DNA of 64,000 nucleotides from Ancylobacter polymorphus (GCF_022836935.1 NZ_CP083239.1:4044001-4108000); one strand, 5' to 3'. Positions 8,899 through 19,292 are shown, numbered from the stretch's first letter. Made by a program: numbers and translations. The notes: generated by a model from the letters alone, not told the origin.

Positions 8899-9486
8899 AT
8901 GAAGTGCAGCGCCCTCGTCCTCACGTCCGCCACCGCCCTGCTTCTGGGCGGGTGCAGCACCGTGCTCGACGGGTTCGGCGACAAGGCGCCCAGTCCCGTC
9001 GAAACCAGCCAGATAACCCCCGCCCCGTCCGGCTCGGTAGAAAGTTCGCCCGTCGCGGCCCCCACCGGCTATGGCGCCTCGGCGGCCACCGCCGCCGCCG
9101 CCGTCACCCCCACCAGCCAGAGCTCCGCGACGCCGGTCGCGCTTGCCCCGCCGGCGGCCACCGCACCGGGCGGCGTCGCCTATGCCGAGCCGGGCGCGGC
9201 CCGCACCCAGCTCGCCGGCACCTGGAATTACAGCTGGGACGGCGGCCAGAAGCACTGCAAGGTCACGCTCTCGACCGATCGCGGCATGTCCGGCTTCGCC
9301 GCCACCGCGGATGTCGACTGCCCCAACGATATCTTCATGACCAAGGGCTGGGACGTGTGGGGCAGCGAGATCGTGCTGCAGAACCATGTCGGCAAGGTCA
9401 CCGCCCGGCTGCAGCCCGCCGGCGCCGGCCAGTATGACGGTGTCGCCACCGGCGACGGCGCCAAGGTTACAATGAGCCGCGTCTGA
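8899..9486 (+). CDS. Omp19/AprI-like protease-inhibitor lipoprotein
   Basis: A 195-residue predicted lipoprotein. The N-terminus is a short signal peptide with lipobox LLGGC (cysteine about residue 17), then a Ser/Thr/Pro/Ala-rich linker to about residue 95, then a C-terminal beta-barrel-like domain (LAGTWNYSWDGG... to the end) of the metalloprotease inhibitor Inh family as in Brucella Omp19. It is likely anchored in the outer membrane, where the family inhibits host or self proteases. The ATG at 8899 is preferred because GAGGAG lies 8 nt upstream and it begins the signal peptide. A GNRA-loop hairpin follows about 60 bp after the stop. Confidence 0.85.
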   Translation: MKCSALVLTSATALLLGGCSTVLDGFGDKAPSPVETSQITPAPSGSVESSPVAAPTGYGASAATAAAAVTPTSQSSATPVALAPPAATAPGGVAYAEPGAARTQLAGTWNYSWDGGQKHCKVTLSTDRGMSGFAATADVDCPNDIFMTKGWDVWGSEIVLQNHVGKVTARLQPAGAGQYDGVATGDGAKVTMSRV

Positions 9487-9547
9487 TCGCCCGCGCCCTG
9501 AAAGGGCGGCTCGGCGTACCGCCTCCCTCGACGTTCGAACCGGAAAG

Positions 9548-9565
9548 CCCCGCCGCAAGGCGGGG
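9548..9565 (+). terminator. GC hairpin after the Omp19-like gene
   Basis: CCCCGCC and GGCGGGG form a perfect 7-bp stem closed by the stable tetraloop GCAA. It lies about 60 bp after the lipoprotein stop. There is no following T-run, so it may be a weak or factor-assisted terminator or a 3' stabilising stem. Confidence 0.4.
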
Positions 9566-9749
9566 ATAGGCTGACCCGCGTCTTCGTACTGTCTCGTATG
9601 GCGGGCAGGCTCACGGTGTGAGAGGGTGATCACACTCCCGCTCACATCACAGGGAACGCGGATTTAGTTCGTGCGTTTGGCGTCTGGCGCGCTCATCTTA
9701 AACATGAGCAAAGCCGATTGATTCGTGACGGCGATCGGAGGAAGTTGTG

Positions 9750-9986
9750 ATGCTGCAGTCAGCGCGCGTGACAGTGACGGCTCCGACCCCCGCCCCGCTC
9801 CGCGCGGCCGAGCCCCGCCTTGCCTATGGCCGGCCCGACGCCGCAAGCGCGGCGCAGATGATGTCCCAGCATCTCGACCTCGCCCGCCCAGACTCGGACG
9901 CCGAAGCGCTGCGGCTGCTGCGGCAGGCCTTTCCCGCCGTGCCGCTCTCGGCCCGCGTCGAGGCGATGAAGGCCCGCGCCCGCTGA
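9750..9986 (+). CDS. Small hypothetical protein
   Basis: A predicted 78-residue cytoplasmic protein with no signal peptide or membrane helix. The ATG at 9750 follows a strong GGAGGA site by 7 nt, which is the main support for the gene. The first 30 residues are Pro/Ala/Arg-rich; residues 40-75 look like two short amphipathic helices (DAEALRLLRQAF and SARVEAMKARA). The composition is typical of small alphaproteobacterial proteins. No family was recognised. It ends 20 bp before the stop of the convergent pssA gene. Confidence 0.6.
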   Translation: MLQSARVTVTAPTPAPLRAAEPRLAYGRPDAASAAQMMSQHLDLARPDSDAEALRLLRQAFPAVPLSARVEAMKARAR

Positions 9987-10005
9987 GCGGCGGGCGCTCA
10001 ATCAT

Positions 10006-10887
10006 CTAGTTCAGCGGCCCCGGCCGGTCTTCATGCGCCCCGCCTGCCAGCGGCGCAGCATGCAGCGCAGCGGCGTTGTCACGGGACCGATGCTGCTCAT
10101 ACTCGCGCGCCAGCTTGTTGTAGCGCATGACCGAGAAGGGCAGCGCCGCGAGATAGGCAACGCAGATCACCGAGAGCACCGCCCAGGGCCAGGTCACCAG
10201 CACCGCGACGAACAGCACCACGCAGACGAACAGCGGCAGCACCTTGTCGCGGGGAATGCGTGCGCCCAGCCGCTTGCCGGAATAGGCCGGCAGCTTCGAG
10301 ACCATCAGCAGCGCCATCACCAGGCAGTAGAACGCCGCCACCGCCGGCGAGGCGACGAGGCGCGGCAGGCCGATCAGTTCGAGATAGACCGGCAGCAGCA
10401 CGCAGATCGCCCCCGCCGGCGCGGGAATGCCGGTGAAGAAGTCCCCGGCGAAGGCCGGCTTGTTGGGGTCTTCCAGCATCACGTTGAAGCGGGCGAGACG
10501 GAGCGCGGCGCAGATGGCGAAGGCCAGCGCGGCGATCCAGCCGACCGAGCCCAGCGTCTCCAGCCCCCACATATACAGTACCAGCCCCGGCGCCACGCCG
10601 AAGCAGACGAAGTCGGAGAGGCTGTCCAGCTCCGCGCCGAAGCGCGACGTGCCCTGCAGCAGGCGCGCCAGCCTTCCGTCGAGTCCGTCCAGCACCGCCG
10701 CCAGCACGATGGCGCCGAGCGCCAGCTCCAGCCGTCCCTCGATCGCCATGCGGATGCCGGTGAGGCCGGCGCACAGCGCCAGCAGCGTCACCAGATTGGG
10801 CAGCAGCACGCGCAGCGGCACCGCCTGGAAACGGCGGCGCGGCGGCTCGGGGGCATTCGGCTCAAAAGGCGCAAAAGGATCGGCCAT
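10006..10887 (-). CDS. pssA: CDP-diacylglycerol-serine O-phosphatidyltransferase
   Basis: Makes phosphatidylserine from CDP-diacylglycerol and serine in the inner membrane. The 293-residue protein has a perfect CDP-alcohol phosphotransferase motif: D67-x2-D70-G71-x2-A74-R75-x8-G84-x3-D88-x3-D92. About eight hydrophobic helices follow, as in the type II PssA of alphaproteobacteria. It starts 23 bp after the phosphatidylserine decarboxylase gene, so the two enzymes of phosphatidylethanolamine synthesis form one operon. The N-terminal proline-rich 20 residues are cytosolic. Confidence 0.95.
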   Translation of the reverse strand: MADPFAPFEPNAPEPPRRRFQAVPLRVLLPNLVTLLALCAGLTGIRMAIEGRLELALGAIVLAAVLDGLDGRLARLLQGTSRFGAELDSLSDFVCFGVAPGLVLYMWGLETLGSVGWIAALAFAICAALRLARFNVMLEDPNKPAFAGDFFTGIPAPAGAICVLLPVYLELIGLPRLVASPAVAAFYCLVMALLMVSKLPAYSGKRLGARIPRDKVLPLFVCVVLFVAVLVTWPWAVLSVICVAYLAALPFSVMRYNKLAREYEQHRSRDNAAALHAAPLAGGAHEDRPGPLN

Positions 10888-10910
10888 CGCACGCTCGCGG
10901 CTAGAGGAAC

Positions 10911-11609
10911 TCAGTCGACGCGGAAGGTCGGCTCGGCACCGAGCGCCGCGCGGTCTGCCAGCACGGTCTCGCCGGCAATGGCGCGCTGGCCTTCGGCCAC
11001 GGCGGGACGGGTGCCGAGCGGCAGATAGACATCGACGCGCGAGCCGAAGCGGATCAGCCCGAAGCGCTCGCCCGGCGCCAGCAGGTCGCCCTCGCGCACG
11101 AAGCTGACGATGCGGCGCGCCACCAGCCCGGCGATCTGCACCACGCCCACCGGCCCGATGGCGGTGTCGAGCACCATGCCGCTGCGCTCATTGTCCTCGC
11201 TCGCCTTGTCGAGATCGGCGTTGAGGAACTTGCCCGGGCGATAGGCGATGCGGGTGATGCGGCCGGCCAGCGGGGCGCGGTTCACATGCACGTCGAACAC
11301 GTTCATGAAGATGCACACGCGCGGCAGCGGCATATCGCCAAGGCCGAGCTCGGCCGGCGGCACGGCCGGGCCGACGAGGCAGACGCGGCCATCAGCCGGG
11401 GAGACGACCAGCCCCTCGCGCACCGGCGTCACCCGCTCGGGATCGCGGAAGAAATAGCAGATCCAGGCGGTGATCAGCACGCAGATCCAGCCCAGCGGCG
11501 GGAACAGCCACAGGAACAGCAACGCCACGGCGGCGCCGATGAGGATGAAGGGGTAGCCCTCGCGGTGGACGGGGGCGAGACCGCTGCGGATCGAATCGAG
11601 GACGGACAT
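10911..11609 (-). CDS. psd: Phosphatidylserine decarboxylase
   Basis: Decarboxylates phosphatidylserine to phosphatidylethanolamine. The 232-residue proenzyme is of the short type common in alphaproteobacteria. It carries [13 protein letters not shown] (about 101-113) with the conserved Asp/His, and the self-cleavage site G189-S190 in [11 protein letters not shown], where the serine becomes the pyruvoyl cofactor. Two N-terminal hydrophobic segments anchor it. The ATG at 11609 is used; a TTG directly before it is not needed. It is followed immediately by pssA. Confidence 0.95.
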   Translation of the reverse strand: MSVLDSIRSGLAPVHREGYPFILIGAAVALLFLWLFPPLGWICVLITAWICYFFRDPERVTPVREGLVVSPADGRVCLVGPAVPPAELGLGDMPLPRVCIFMNVFDVHVNRAPLAGRITRIAYRPGKFLNADLDKASEDNERSGMVLDTAIGPVGVVQIAGLVARRIVSFVREGDLLAPGERFGLIRFGSRVDVYLPLGTRPAVAEGQRAIAGETVLADRAALGAEPTFRVD

Positions 11610-11745
11610 CAACTGGCCTTTCTGCCCGGCGCCCCTGGGGCCTGCGCCGGGTCCTGCGGCGAGAGGTAGGGCCAGCCGGCCCGGCCGTCAAATGCCGGAT
11701 GCGCGACATGGTTCCGCATCGGCACCCTCCGGCCGGCGCCCCGGC

Positions 11746-13662
11746 TCAGGCGAGCGCCGTGTCCGGCGCGTCCACCTCCTCCGCCTCGGCCTCTTTCAGC
11801 GTCTCGCGGGCGCGCTCGGCCTCGCGCTGGCGCTCCCACATGGAATGGTAGAGCCCGCCCCGGTCCATCAGTTCGCCATGGGTGCCGCGCTCGGCGATGC
11901 GGCCATGTTCCAGCACGATGATCTCGTCCGCCCCGACCACGGTGGAGAGGCGGTGCGCGATGACGAGCGTGGTGCGCCCGCGCGAGACCCGCTCCAGCGC
12001 GTCCTGGATCTCGCGCTCGGTGTGGCTGTCGAGCGCCGAGGTGGCCTCGTCGAGAATGAGGATCGGCGGGTCCTTCAGGATGGTGCGGGCGATGGCGACG
12101 CGTTGCTTCTCGCCGCCGGAGAGCTTCAGCCCGCGCTCGCCCACTTCCGTCGCATAGCCCTTGGGCGTGCGGCGCACGAAGCCGTCGATCTGCGCCAGTT
12201 CCGCCGCGCGCACCACCTCCTCTTCCGAGGCACCGGCGCGGCCATAGCGGATATTGTAGCCGAGCGTGTCGTTGAACAGCACCGTGTCCTGCGGCACCAT
12301 GCCGATGGCGGCGCGCAGCGTCTGCTGCGACACCTCGCGAATGTCCTGCCCATCGATGAGGATGCGGCCGCCATTCACGTCGTAGAAGCGGTACAGCAGG
12401 CGGGAGATGGTCGACTTGCCCGCGCCCGACGGCCCGACAATGGCCACGGTGCGCCCGGCCGGCACCTCGAAGCTCACGCCCTTGAGGATTTCCCGGTCGG
12501 GATCGTAGGAGAAGCGCACCTCCTCGAACCGCACCGTGCCGCCGGCCAGCGCCAGCGCCGGCGCGCCGGGCCGGTCGCGGATTTCCGGCGAGCGGGCGAG
12601 GATGGCGAACATCGCCTCGATGTCGATCAGCGACTGCTTGATCTCGCGATAGATCATGCCGAGAAAGTTCAGCGGCTGGTAGAGCTGGATCATCATGGCG
12701 TTGACCATGACGAAGGACCCGACCGACTGCCGCCCGGCGCGGATGTCGAGCACGCACAGCACCATCACGGCGGTGAGGCCGAGGGTGAAGATCGCCGCCT
12801 GCCCGGCATTCAGCCAGGCCAGCGAGGTGTGGGTGGAAACGGTGGCGCGCTCATAGCGGGCCATGGAGCGGTCATAGCGCTCGGATTCCCATTTCTCCGC
12901 GCCGAAATACTTCACCGTCTCGTAATTGAGCAGGCTGTCCACCGCCTTGGCGTTGGCCTCGGTGTCGCTCTCGTTCATCGCCGCGCGGATGCCCATGCGG
13001 TACTCCGTCATCACGAAGGTGAAGACGGTGTAGCCGACGATCATGCCGAGGGTCGCCGCCACATAGCGCCAGTCGAACTGCCAGAACAGCACGCCGATCA
13101 CCATCGCGAATTCGAGAATGGTGGGGCCGAGATGCAGCACCAGCATGCGCACAATGGTCTCAATGCCCTCGCGCGAGCGCTCCAGCACGCGGGTCAGGCC
13201 GCCGGTCTTGCGCTCCAGATGGAAGCGCAGGGACAGTGCGTGCATGTGCTGGAAGGTCTCCAGCGCCAGCCGCCGCACCGCGTGGATTGCCACTTTAGCG
13301 AACAAGCCGTCGCGCCACTGGGTGAGCCCGGCCATGACGATGCGCGAGAAGCCATAGGCCAGCGTCAGCATCAGCGGCCCGGCGACCAGCCAGGCGATGG
13401 CGTCGGTGGAGATGCGCGCGCCCTCGCCCTCCGCCACCGCGTCCGTCGCCCATTTGAAGAAGAAGGGCGTGGACAGGGTGGCGATCTTGGCGAGCACCAG
13501 CAGCAACAGGCCCCAGACGACGCGGGCGCGCAGATCGGCGCGGTCGGCGGGCCAGAGATAGGGCCACAGCCCCTTGAGCGCGATCAGCAGGCTGCCGCGC
13601 GGATGGATCTCGGAGGCTTTGGACGGGCGGGCGACGGCGGGGACGCCCTGGGCAGCGGACAT
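11746..13662 (-). CDS. Atm1-type ABC exporter (permease-ATPase half transporter)
   Basis: A 638-residue half transporter with an N-terminal six-helix membrane domain (about residues 40-340) and a C-terminal ATPase. Walker A GPSGAGKST is near 406-414, the signature LSGGEKQR and Walker B LILDEATSALD follow, and an acidic tail closes the protein. It belongs to the Atm1/HMT1 group that exports glutathione-linked sulfur or heavy-metal compounds. The ATG at 13662 is preferred to the upstream TTG. A four-cysteine ArsR gene ends 80 bp upstream on the same strand, so the exporter is probably metal- or thiol-regulated. Confidence 0.9.
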   Translation of the reverse strand: MSAAQGVPAVARPSKASEIHPRGSLLIALKGLWPYLWPADRADLRARVVWGLLLLVLAKIATLSTPFFFKWATDAVAEGEGARISTDAIAWLVAGPLMLTLAYGFSRIVMAGLTQWRDGLFAKVAIHAVRRLALETFQHMHALSLRFHLERKTGGLTRVLERSREGIETIVRMLVLHLGPTILEFAMVIGVLFWQFDWRYVAATLGMIVGYTVFTFVMTEYRMGIRAAMNESDTEANAKAVDSLLNYETVKYFGAEKWESERYDRSMARYERATVSTHTSLAWLNAGQAAIFTLGLTAVMVLCVLDIRAGRQSVGSFVMVNAMMIQLYQPLNFLGMIYREIKQSLIDIEAMFAILARSPEIRDRPGAPALALAGGTVRFEEVRFSYDPDREILKGVSFEVPAGRTVAIVGPSGAGKSTISRLLYRFYDVNGGRILIDGQDIREVSQQTLRAAIGMVPQDTVLFNDTLGYNIRYGRAGASEEEVVRAAELAQIDGFVRRTPKGYATEVGERGLKLSGGEKQRVAIARTILKDPPILILDEATSALDSHTEREIQDALERVSRGRTTLVIAHRLSTVVGADEIIVLEHGRIAERGTHGELMDRGGLYHSMWERQREAERARETLKEAEAEEVDAPDTALA

Positions 13663-13741
13663 GCGGAATTCCGTTCTTCTCAAGCGCGGGCGGCGGCGGC
13701 CCGTGCGGGTCAGTCGTCGTCCAGATGGTGACGCGGCGCGC

Positions 13742-14131
13742 TCAGGCCAGAGCGCCGTCGCGCGGATCAGGGTTGCCGGGCGCGTCGGTCTCGCCGAATG
13801 CCGTGGTCGCTTCCGCCGGGGCCGCGAGCCGCGCCAGCAGCGGCAGCAGATCGTCGGCCAGCGCCTGCACCGTGGCGCGGTCGAGGCAGTAGCAGGAGCG
13901 CGGCCCTTCGATGGTGCCGGTGATCAGCCCGGCCTCCTTCAGCACCTTGAGATGCTGGGAGACGGTGGATTGGGCCAAAGTGAGCCCGCGCACGATCTGC
14001 CCGCACTGGCAGCGCCCGGTCTGCGCCAGCGCCCGGACGATGGCCAGCCGCGCCGGATGCGCCAGCGCGCGCAGGCGCAGCGCCAGCACCTCGTCCGCCT
14101 CGGTCGGCACCTCATGAATGTTCATGGCCAT
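13742..14131 (-). CDS. ArsR-family regulator with CxC pairs
   Basis: A 129-residue ArsR/SmtB winged-helix repressor. The recognition helix is LAQSTVSQHLKVLKEAG (about 52-68). Four cysteines form two CxC pairs, C41/C43 at the start of the recognition region and C80/C82 in the wing (SCYCLDR), suitable for a soft metal, arsenite or sulfur-species sensor. A perfect inverted repeat lies just upstream of the start codon. It is the first gene of a unit with the Atm1-type exporter, which suggests it represses that operon. No Shine-Dalgarno site is visible before the ATG, so the transcript may be leaderless. Confidence 0.88.
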   Translation of the reverse strand: MAMNIHEVPTEADEVLALRLRALAHPARLAIVRALAQTGRCQCGQIVRGLTLAQSTVSQHLKVLKEAGLITGTIEGPRSCYCLDRATVQALADDLLPLLARLAAPAEATTAFGETDAPGNPDPRDGALA

Positions 14132-14136
14132 CGTCT

Positions 14137-14152
14137 ATCGTCGATTGACGAT
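14137..14152. promoter_or_regulatory. Candidate ArsR operator
   Basis: The perfect inverted repeat ATCGTC-GATT-GACGAT lies 6-21 bp upstream of the arsR start codon. An ArsR dimer bound here would block transcription or translation initiation of the arsR-exporter unit. Assigned from symmetry and position only. Confidence 0.45.
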
Positions 14153-14300
14153 GATTTCAAGACAACCCTGTCGGAAGAGACGCTGCGCCCAAGAGAGCAA
14201 GCGCTGACGGCCTTGCCATTTGCACCGGGCGGCTGGCAATGCCATGTGAGGAAGACAAGACCGCTTGAACCCGCTCGTGCTGCAGTGCACCATGGTGGCT

Positions 14301-14912
14301 ATGACAAAGATTAAGAGCATTTGCGTCTATTGCGGCGCGGCCACCGGGGCCGATGCCGTCTATCTCGACACCGCGATCGCCCTCGGGCGCCTGCTTGCCG
14401 CCGAGGGCATCCGCCTCGTCTATGGCGGGGGCGGCGTCGGCCTGATGGGCGCCACCGCCCGCGCCTGCGCGGAAGCCGGCGGGCGGGTGACCGGCATCAT
14501 CCCGGATTTCCTGATCGGCAAGGAGCAGGCCTTCGACCATGCCCACGAACTGATCGTCACCAAGGACATGCATGAGCGCAAGCGGCTGATGTTCGAGCGG
14601 GCGGACGCCTTCATCGCCCTGCCCGGCGGCATCGGCACGCTGGAAGAGCTGATCGAACAGCTCACCTGGGTGCAGCTCAACCGCCACGCCAAGCCGGTGA
14701 TGGTGCTGAACGTCGCCAATTTCTGGGACCCGCTGCTCACCCTGCTCGACCACATGCAGGCCACCGGCTTCGTCAATGTCGCCCGGCCGGTCAAGCTGCT
14801 GGTGGCGCATAATGTGCGCGCGGTGCTGCCGAAGCTGCACGGCGCCGTCGCCCATCTCGGCGAGGGCGAGCTGCACGGCGCGGCCGAGGAGCGCGTGCTC
14901 GACCGGATGTGA
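14301..14912 (+). CDS. LOG-family TIGR00730 Rossmann-fold hydrolase
   Basis: A 203-residue protein of the lysine-decarboxylase-like (LOG) family, phosphoribohydrolases that release bases from nucleoside 5'-monophosphates such as cytokinin ribotides. Key motifs are VYGGGGVGLMG near residue 41, MHERK and the catalytic PGGIGTLEE. An in-frame ATG at 14292 and a TTG at 14265 are alternative starts; 14301 gives the usual N-terminus (MTKIKSICVYCG). It is divergent from arsR and convergent with the GNAT gene. The physiological substrate in bacteria is mostly unknown. Confidence 0.88.
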   Translation: MTKIKSICVYCGAATGADAVYLDTAIALGRLLAAEGIRLVYGGGGVGLMGATARACAEAGGRVTGIIPDFLIGKEQAFDHAHELIVTKDMHERKRLMFERADAFIALPGGIGTLEELIEQLTWVQLNRHAKPVMVLNVANFWDPLLTLLDHMQATGFVNVARPVKLLVAHNVRAVLPKLHGAVAHLGEGELHGAAEERVLDRM

Positions 14913-14943
14913 GCGGGCGGGGCGGCGGGCTTGCCCGCCCCCC

Positions 14944-15452
14944 TCAGTGCACCGGGCCTTCCGGCGCCGCCAGCAGCTTTTCCATCGTCGTATTGGCCAG
15001 CCACACCCCGCCGAGCGAGAGCGTATTGCGCTGTTTGGGCTGGAAGCCGCGCTTGCTGAAGAAGTCGAGCGCGGTGTCGCTGGCGTCGACCGTGAGGCTT
15101 TTCGCCCCGCGCGCGCCGGCCAGCCGCTCGATGGCGTCATAGAGCAGCGCGCCGACGCCCTCCCCCGCCACATCAGGCCGGACATAGAGCATGTCGACGA
15201 GCTTGTTGTCGGCCAGCGCGATGAAGCCCACCGGCTCGCCGTCGCGGGTGGCGACGAGGGTGAGGTGGTCCTTCAGCCGCGCCGCCAGCGCCTCCACGTC
15301 GGACGCCGCCGCCGCCCAGGCTTCCTGCTGGTCGCTGTCGTAATCCTCGCCCGTCAGTTCGAGGATCGCCGCCTCGGCGATGGCGGCGAGCACCGGCAGG
15401 TCGCCCGGCAGCGCCGGGCGAAGCGCGGCGGCGGGGGGCCGGTTGGCGCCGC

Positions 15453-15456
<4 letters not shown>
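14944..15456 (-). CDS. GNAT-family N-acetyltransferase
   Basis: A 170-residue GCN5-related acetyltransferase with the acyl-CoA-binding region [24 protein letters not shown] (about 88-111; the pattern R-x-x-G-x-G/A is slightly altered as AGEGVG). The start is a GTG that overlaps the cysS stop (GTGA), showing translational coupling to cysteinyl-tRNA synthetase. Such pairings hint at detoxification or acetylation of small amines, but the acceptor cannot be inferred. The frame stays open upstream inside cysS, which is not coding there. Confidence 0.85.
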
Positions 15457-16841
<1,385 letters not shown>

Positions 16842-17123
16842 GAGTGTGCCTTCTCGATCCTGCCGCGCGAGGTAAGGCGCGGCGTGGCGTCTGTCGTCCG
16901 TTTGGCCCGCCGCGTCAAGCCGAGCCGGCGACGACGCCCCCCGTGGCGCGGTTTTCCGCAACGTGCGCTGCGGTCGCCCGGCCGCTGTTGACGCAGCGAG
17001 AAGGCGGGGTTATCCCCCGGCCACGACGATGGCGGTGCGAAATTTTAAGGGTCGGTTCAAACCTTTTCGCCACATTCACGTTGTCGGACCGCCACCTTGT
17101 CGCCACCAGTGAACGCACCTGCC

Positions 17124-17456
17124 ATGAACGCGATGCCGCGCCTGCGCCTGTCCCTGCTCGCCCTCTCTCTGATGCTGGCCCCCGGCCTCGCCCAGGCGGA
17201 CGAGAACACCGGAATCTTCAGCGTCGATCTTTCCGACGGCTATGGCATCGACACCTGCATCGCCTCGGGCGCGAGCTGCGGCCAGGCGATGGCGGATGCG
17301 TGGTGCCGGGTGCACGGCTTCACCCGCGCCACCAGCTTCGGCGTGGCCCGCTCGGACGTGCAGGCCAGCCTCGGCGAGGTCGCCGCGCCCGTGCGCACCG
17401 CCGCCTGCGAAGGCAGCGCCTGCCAGGGCGCCGTCGCCATCACCTGCGCGCGCTGA
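17124..17456 (+). CDS. Small secreted cysteine-rich protein
   Basis: A 110-residue protein with a Sec signal peptide (about residues 1-26, ending GLAQA-DE) and a mature domain of about 84 residues with seven cysteines, enough for several disulfides in the periplasm. The second in-frame Met at 17133 is a possible start. It resembles conserved hypothetical proteins of the Hyphomicrobiales, but no function is known. It is divergent from cysS and convergent with creA. A possible promoter TTGACG-N16-TTATCC lies at 16988-17015. Confidence 0.75.
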   Translation: MNAMPRLRLSLLALSLMLAPGLAQADENTGIFSVDLSDGYGIDTCIASGASCGQAMADAWCRVHGFTRATSFGVARSDVQASLGEVAAPVRTAACEGSACQGAVAITCAR

Positions 17457-17495
17457 CGCCGCCGGGCGTGCCGCAGCGGGCGCGCCCTCCTTATC

Positions 17496-18032
17496 TCAGC
17501 TGAGAAAATCCGCGCATCTGGGCGCCTCATTGGTCGCGCCCCACGGCATGATGGGGACGGTCGAGGTCGAGTTCTTAGGGCTGCCCTCGATCAGCTTGTC
17601 GGAATAGACGAGATAGACCAGCACATTGCGCTTGGTGTCGCAGCCGCGCACGATCTGCATCTTCTTGAAGATCAGCGAGCGGCTCTCGCGATAGACCACA
17701 TCGCCCTGCTCGAACTTGCGCTTGAAGCTGATCGGGCCGATCTGCCGGCAGGCGATGGAAATGTCCGACACCTCCTCTGCCACCCCGAGCATGCCCTTCA
17801 CCCCGCCGCGCTCGGGCACGGTGTAGTGGCAGGCGACGCCATCGACCACGGGATCGTCGATGCCATAGGTCGCGAGCTTGTCGTCGGGGGTGAGGAACTT
17901 CCACACGGTCGACTTGCGGAAGATCAGGTCCGGCTCCTGCGCCTGTACGGGCGCGACGGCGAGGCCGGCGGCCAGCGCCAGGGCGGCAAGGGCAGCGCTG
18001 CGGAAGACGGAAAGGCGGGGGGCGCGGATCAT
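17496..18032 (-). CDS. creA: CreA family periplasmic protein
   Basis: A 178-residue exported protein of the CreA family, whose function remains unknown. A signal peptide covers about residues 1-31 (ending PVQAQE). The mature part carries the family hallmarks DDPVVDGVACHYT, EEVSDISIACRQIGPI, the FRKS/FKKMQIVRGCD segments and the C-terminal GSPKNSTSTVPIMPW. Four cysteines could pair. The ATG at 18032 begins the signal peptide and has GGAG 11 nt upstream; an ATG at 18065 is also in frame. It is divergent from the DUF2865 gene. Confidence 0.9.
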   Translation of the reverse strand: MIRAPRLSVFRSAALAALALAAGLAVAPVQAQEPDLIFRKSTVWKFLTPDDKLATYGIDDPVVDGVACHYTVPERGGVKGMLGVAEEVSDISIACRQIGPISFKRKFEQGDVVYRESRSLIFKKMQIVRGCDTKRNVLVYLVYSDKLIEGSPKNSTSTVPIMPWGATNEAPRCADFLS

Positions 18033-18230
18033 GCGGATGTGAACTCCGGTCGGAACGCCCCGCATATGGGGAGGCCCGGCCCGCGCGCAACGGCTCTCCC
18101 CGGCGCGGCCAGCGTGGCCGCCTGCGGCAAAACGGGTTCAAACTTTCGACAAGCTTGCCATGCTCATTGCACCCTTCGCCCGATTCCGGCACACCCTCTC
18201 CCGTCCGCCATCGCGATTGCAGTCCCCTTG

Positions 18231-19262
18231 ATGATGTTCCGCCGTCCCCGCTTCGCCGTCCGCCTCCTCGTCGCCGCGGCCCTCATGGCTCCGGCCGGCC
18301 TCGCGGTCGCGCAGAACTATCCGCCCGGCAGCGTCGGCGGGGGCTATGACGGCGGCGGTGGCTATGATGGCGGCGACCGCTCGACCTGCATCCGGCTGGA
18401 AGGCCAGCTCGCCGGGCTCGATCGCGGCCAGGGTGGCGGCCAGCCCGATTACGGCGCCGCCATCGCCCAGCAGCAGCAGGACATCGCCAACCTGTCCGCG
18501 CAGGTCCGCCAGCTCGGCTGCGACAAGCGCGGCTTCCTCATTTTCCAGCCGCAGCTGCCGCCCCAGTGCGAATCGCTCAACCGGCGCCTCACCCAGGCCC
18601 GCTCGACGCTCGACCGCACCATGATGCAGGCGCGCGGCCAGCAGAGCGGCAATGACGAGCAGCGCCGCCAGCTCATCTACGCCCTCGCCCAGAACAATTG
18701 CGGCCCGCAATATCAGGCCGCGCTCGGCCAGGGTGGCGGCGGCGGTGGAAACTACGGCAACGCCAATCGCCGCCCGCGCAATTTCATCGAGCAGCTGTTC
18801 GGCGTGCCGGCGGAAGAAACCGGCCCGCTCGACGTGCAACCGCTGGAAATGCCGAAGGTCTCGACCTACCGCACCGTGTGCGTGCGGACCTGCGACGGCT
18901 TCTTCTTCCCGATATCCTTTGCCGCCACCCCGGCCAAGTTCGGCTCGGACGAGGCGCAGTGCCAGCGCCAGTGCCCCGGCACCGAGGCGCGGCTGTTCGC
19001 CTATCGCAACCCCGGCGAGGACATCAACCAGGCGGTCGGCATCAACGGCCAGCCCTATATGTCGCTGCCCACCGCGCTGCTGTTCAAGAAGGAATATGTC
19101 GCCGCCTGCTCCTGCCGCCCCGCCGGGATGAGCTGGGCGCAGGCGCTGTCCGGCGCGGACGATCCGACCTTGCGCAAGGGCGACATCGTCGTGACCGAGG
19201 ATGCCTCGCGCGAAATGTCCCAGCCGCGCCCGGCCGCCCCGCCCGCGACCAAGAAGCCCTGA
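18231..19262 (+). CDS. DUF2865 secreted protein
   Basis: A 343-residue exported protein. After a signal peptide (about 1-26, ending GLAVAQ) there is a Gly/Tyr/Asp-rich stretch, a helical region with Gln-rich coiled-coil character (about 70-160), a Gly/Asn linker, and a C-terminal DUF2865 domain with cysteine motifs VCVRTCDGFFFPISF, CQRQCPG and CSCRPAG. The family is restricted largely to Hyphomicrobiales and is uncharacterised; a cell-envelope role is likely. Two adjacent ATGs (18231, 18234) exist. The protein ends shortly before the convergent gltX gene. Confidence 0.85.
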   Translation: MMFRRPRFAVRLLVAAALMAPAGLAVAQNYPPGSVGGGYDGGGGYDGGDRSTCIRLEGQLAGLDRGQGGGQPDYGAAIAQQQQDIANLSAQVRQLGCDKRGFLIFQPQLPPQCESLNRRLTQARSTLDRTMMQARGQQSGNDEQRRQLIYALAQNNCGPQYQAALGQGGGGGGNYGNANRRPRNFIEQLFGVPAEETGPLDVQPLEMPKVSTYRTVCVRTCDGFFFPISFAATPAKFGSDEAQCQRQCPGTEARLFAYRNPGEDINQAVGINGQPYMSLPTALLFKKEYVAACSCRPAGMSWAQALSGADDPTLRKGDIVVTEDASREMSQPRPAAPPATKKP

Positions 19263-19292
19263 TAGCCGGCCACCGCCCCCCGGTGTACCGGC

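Noticed and set aside
11692..13731. A 679-codon open frame antisense to the Atm1-type exporter
   Set aside because: High GC bias in third positions leaves few antisense stops; it shows no family motif and has His/Arg/Gly-rich composition typical of reverse-strand artefacts.
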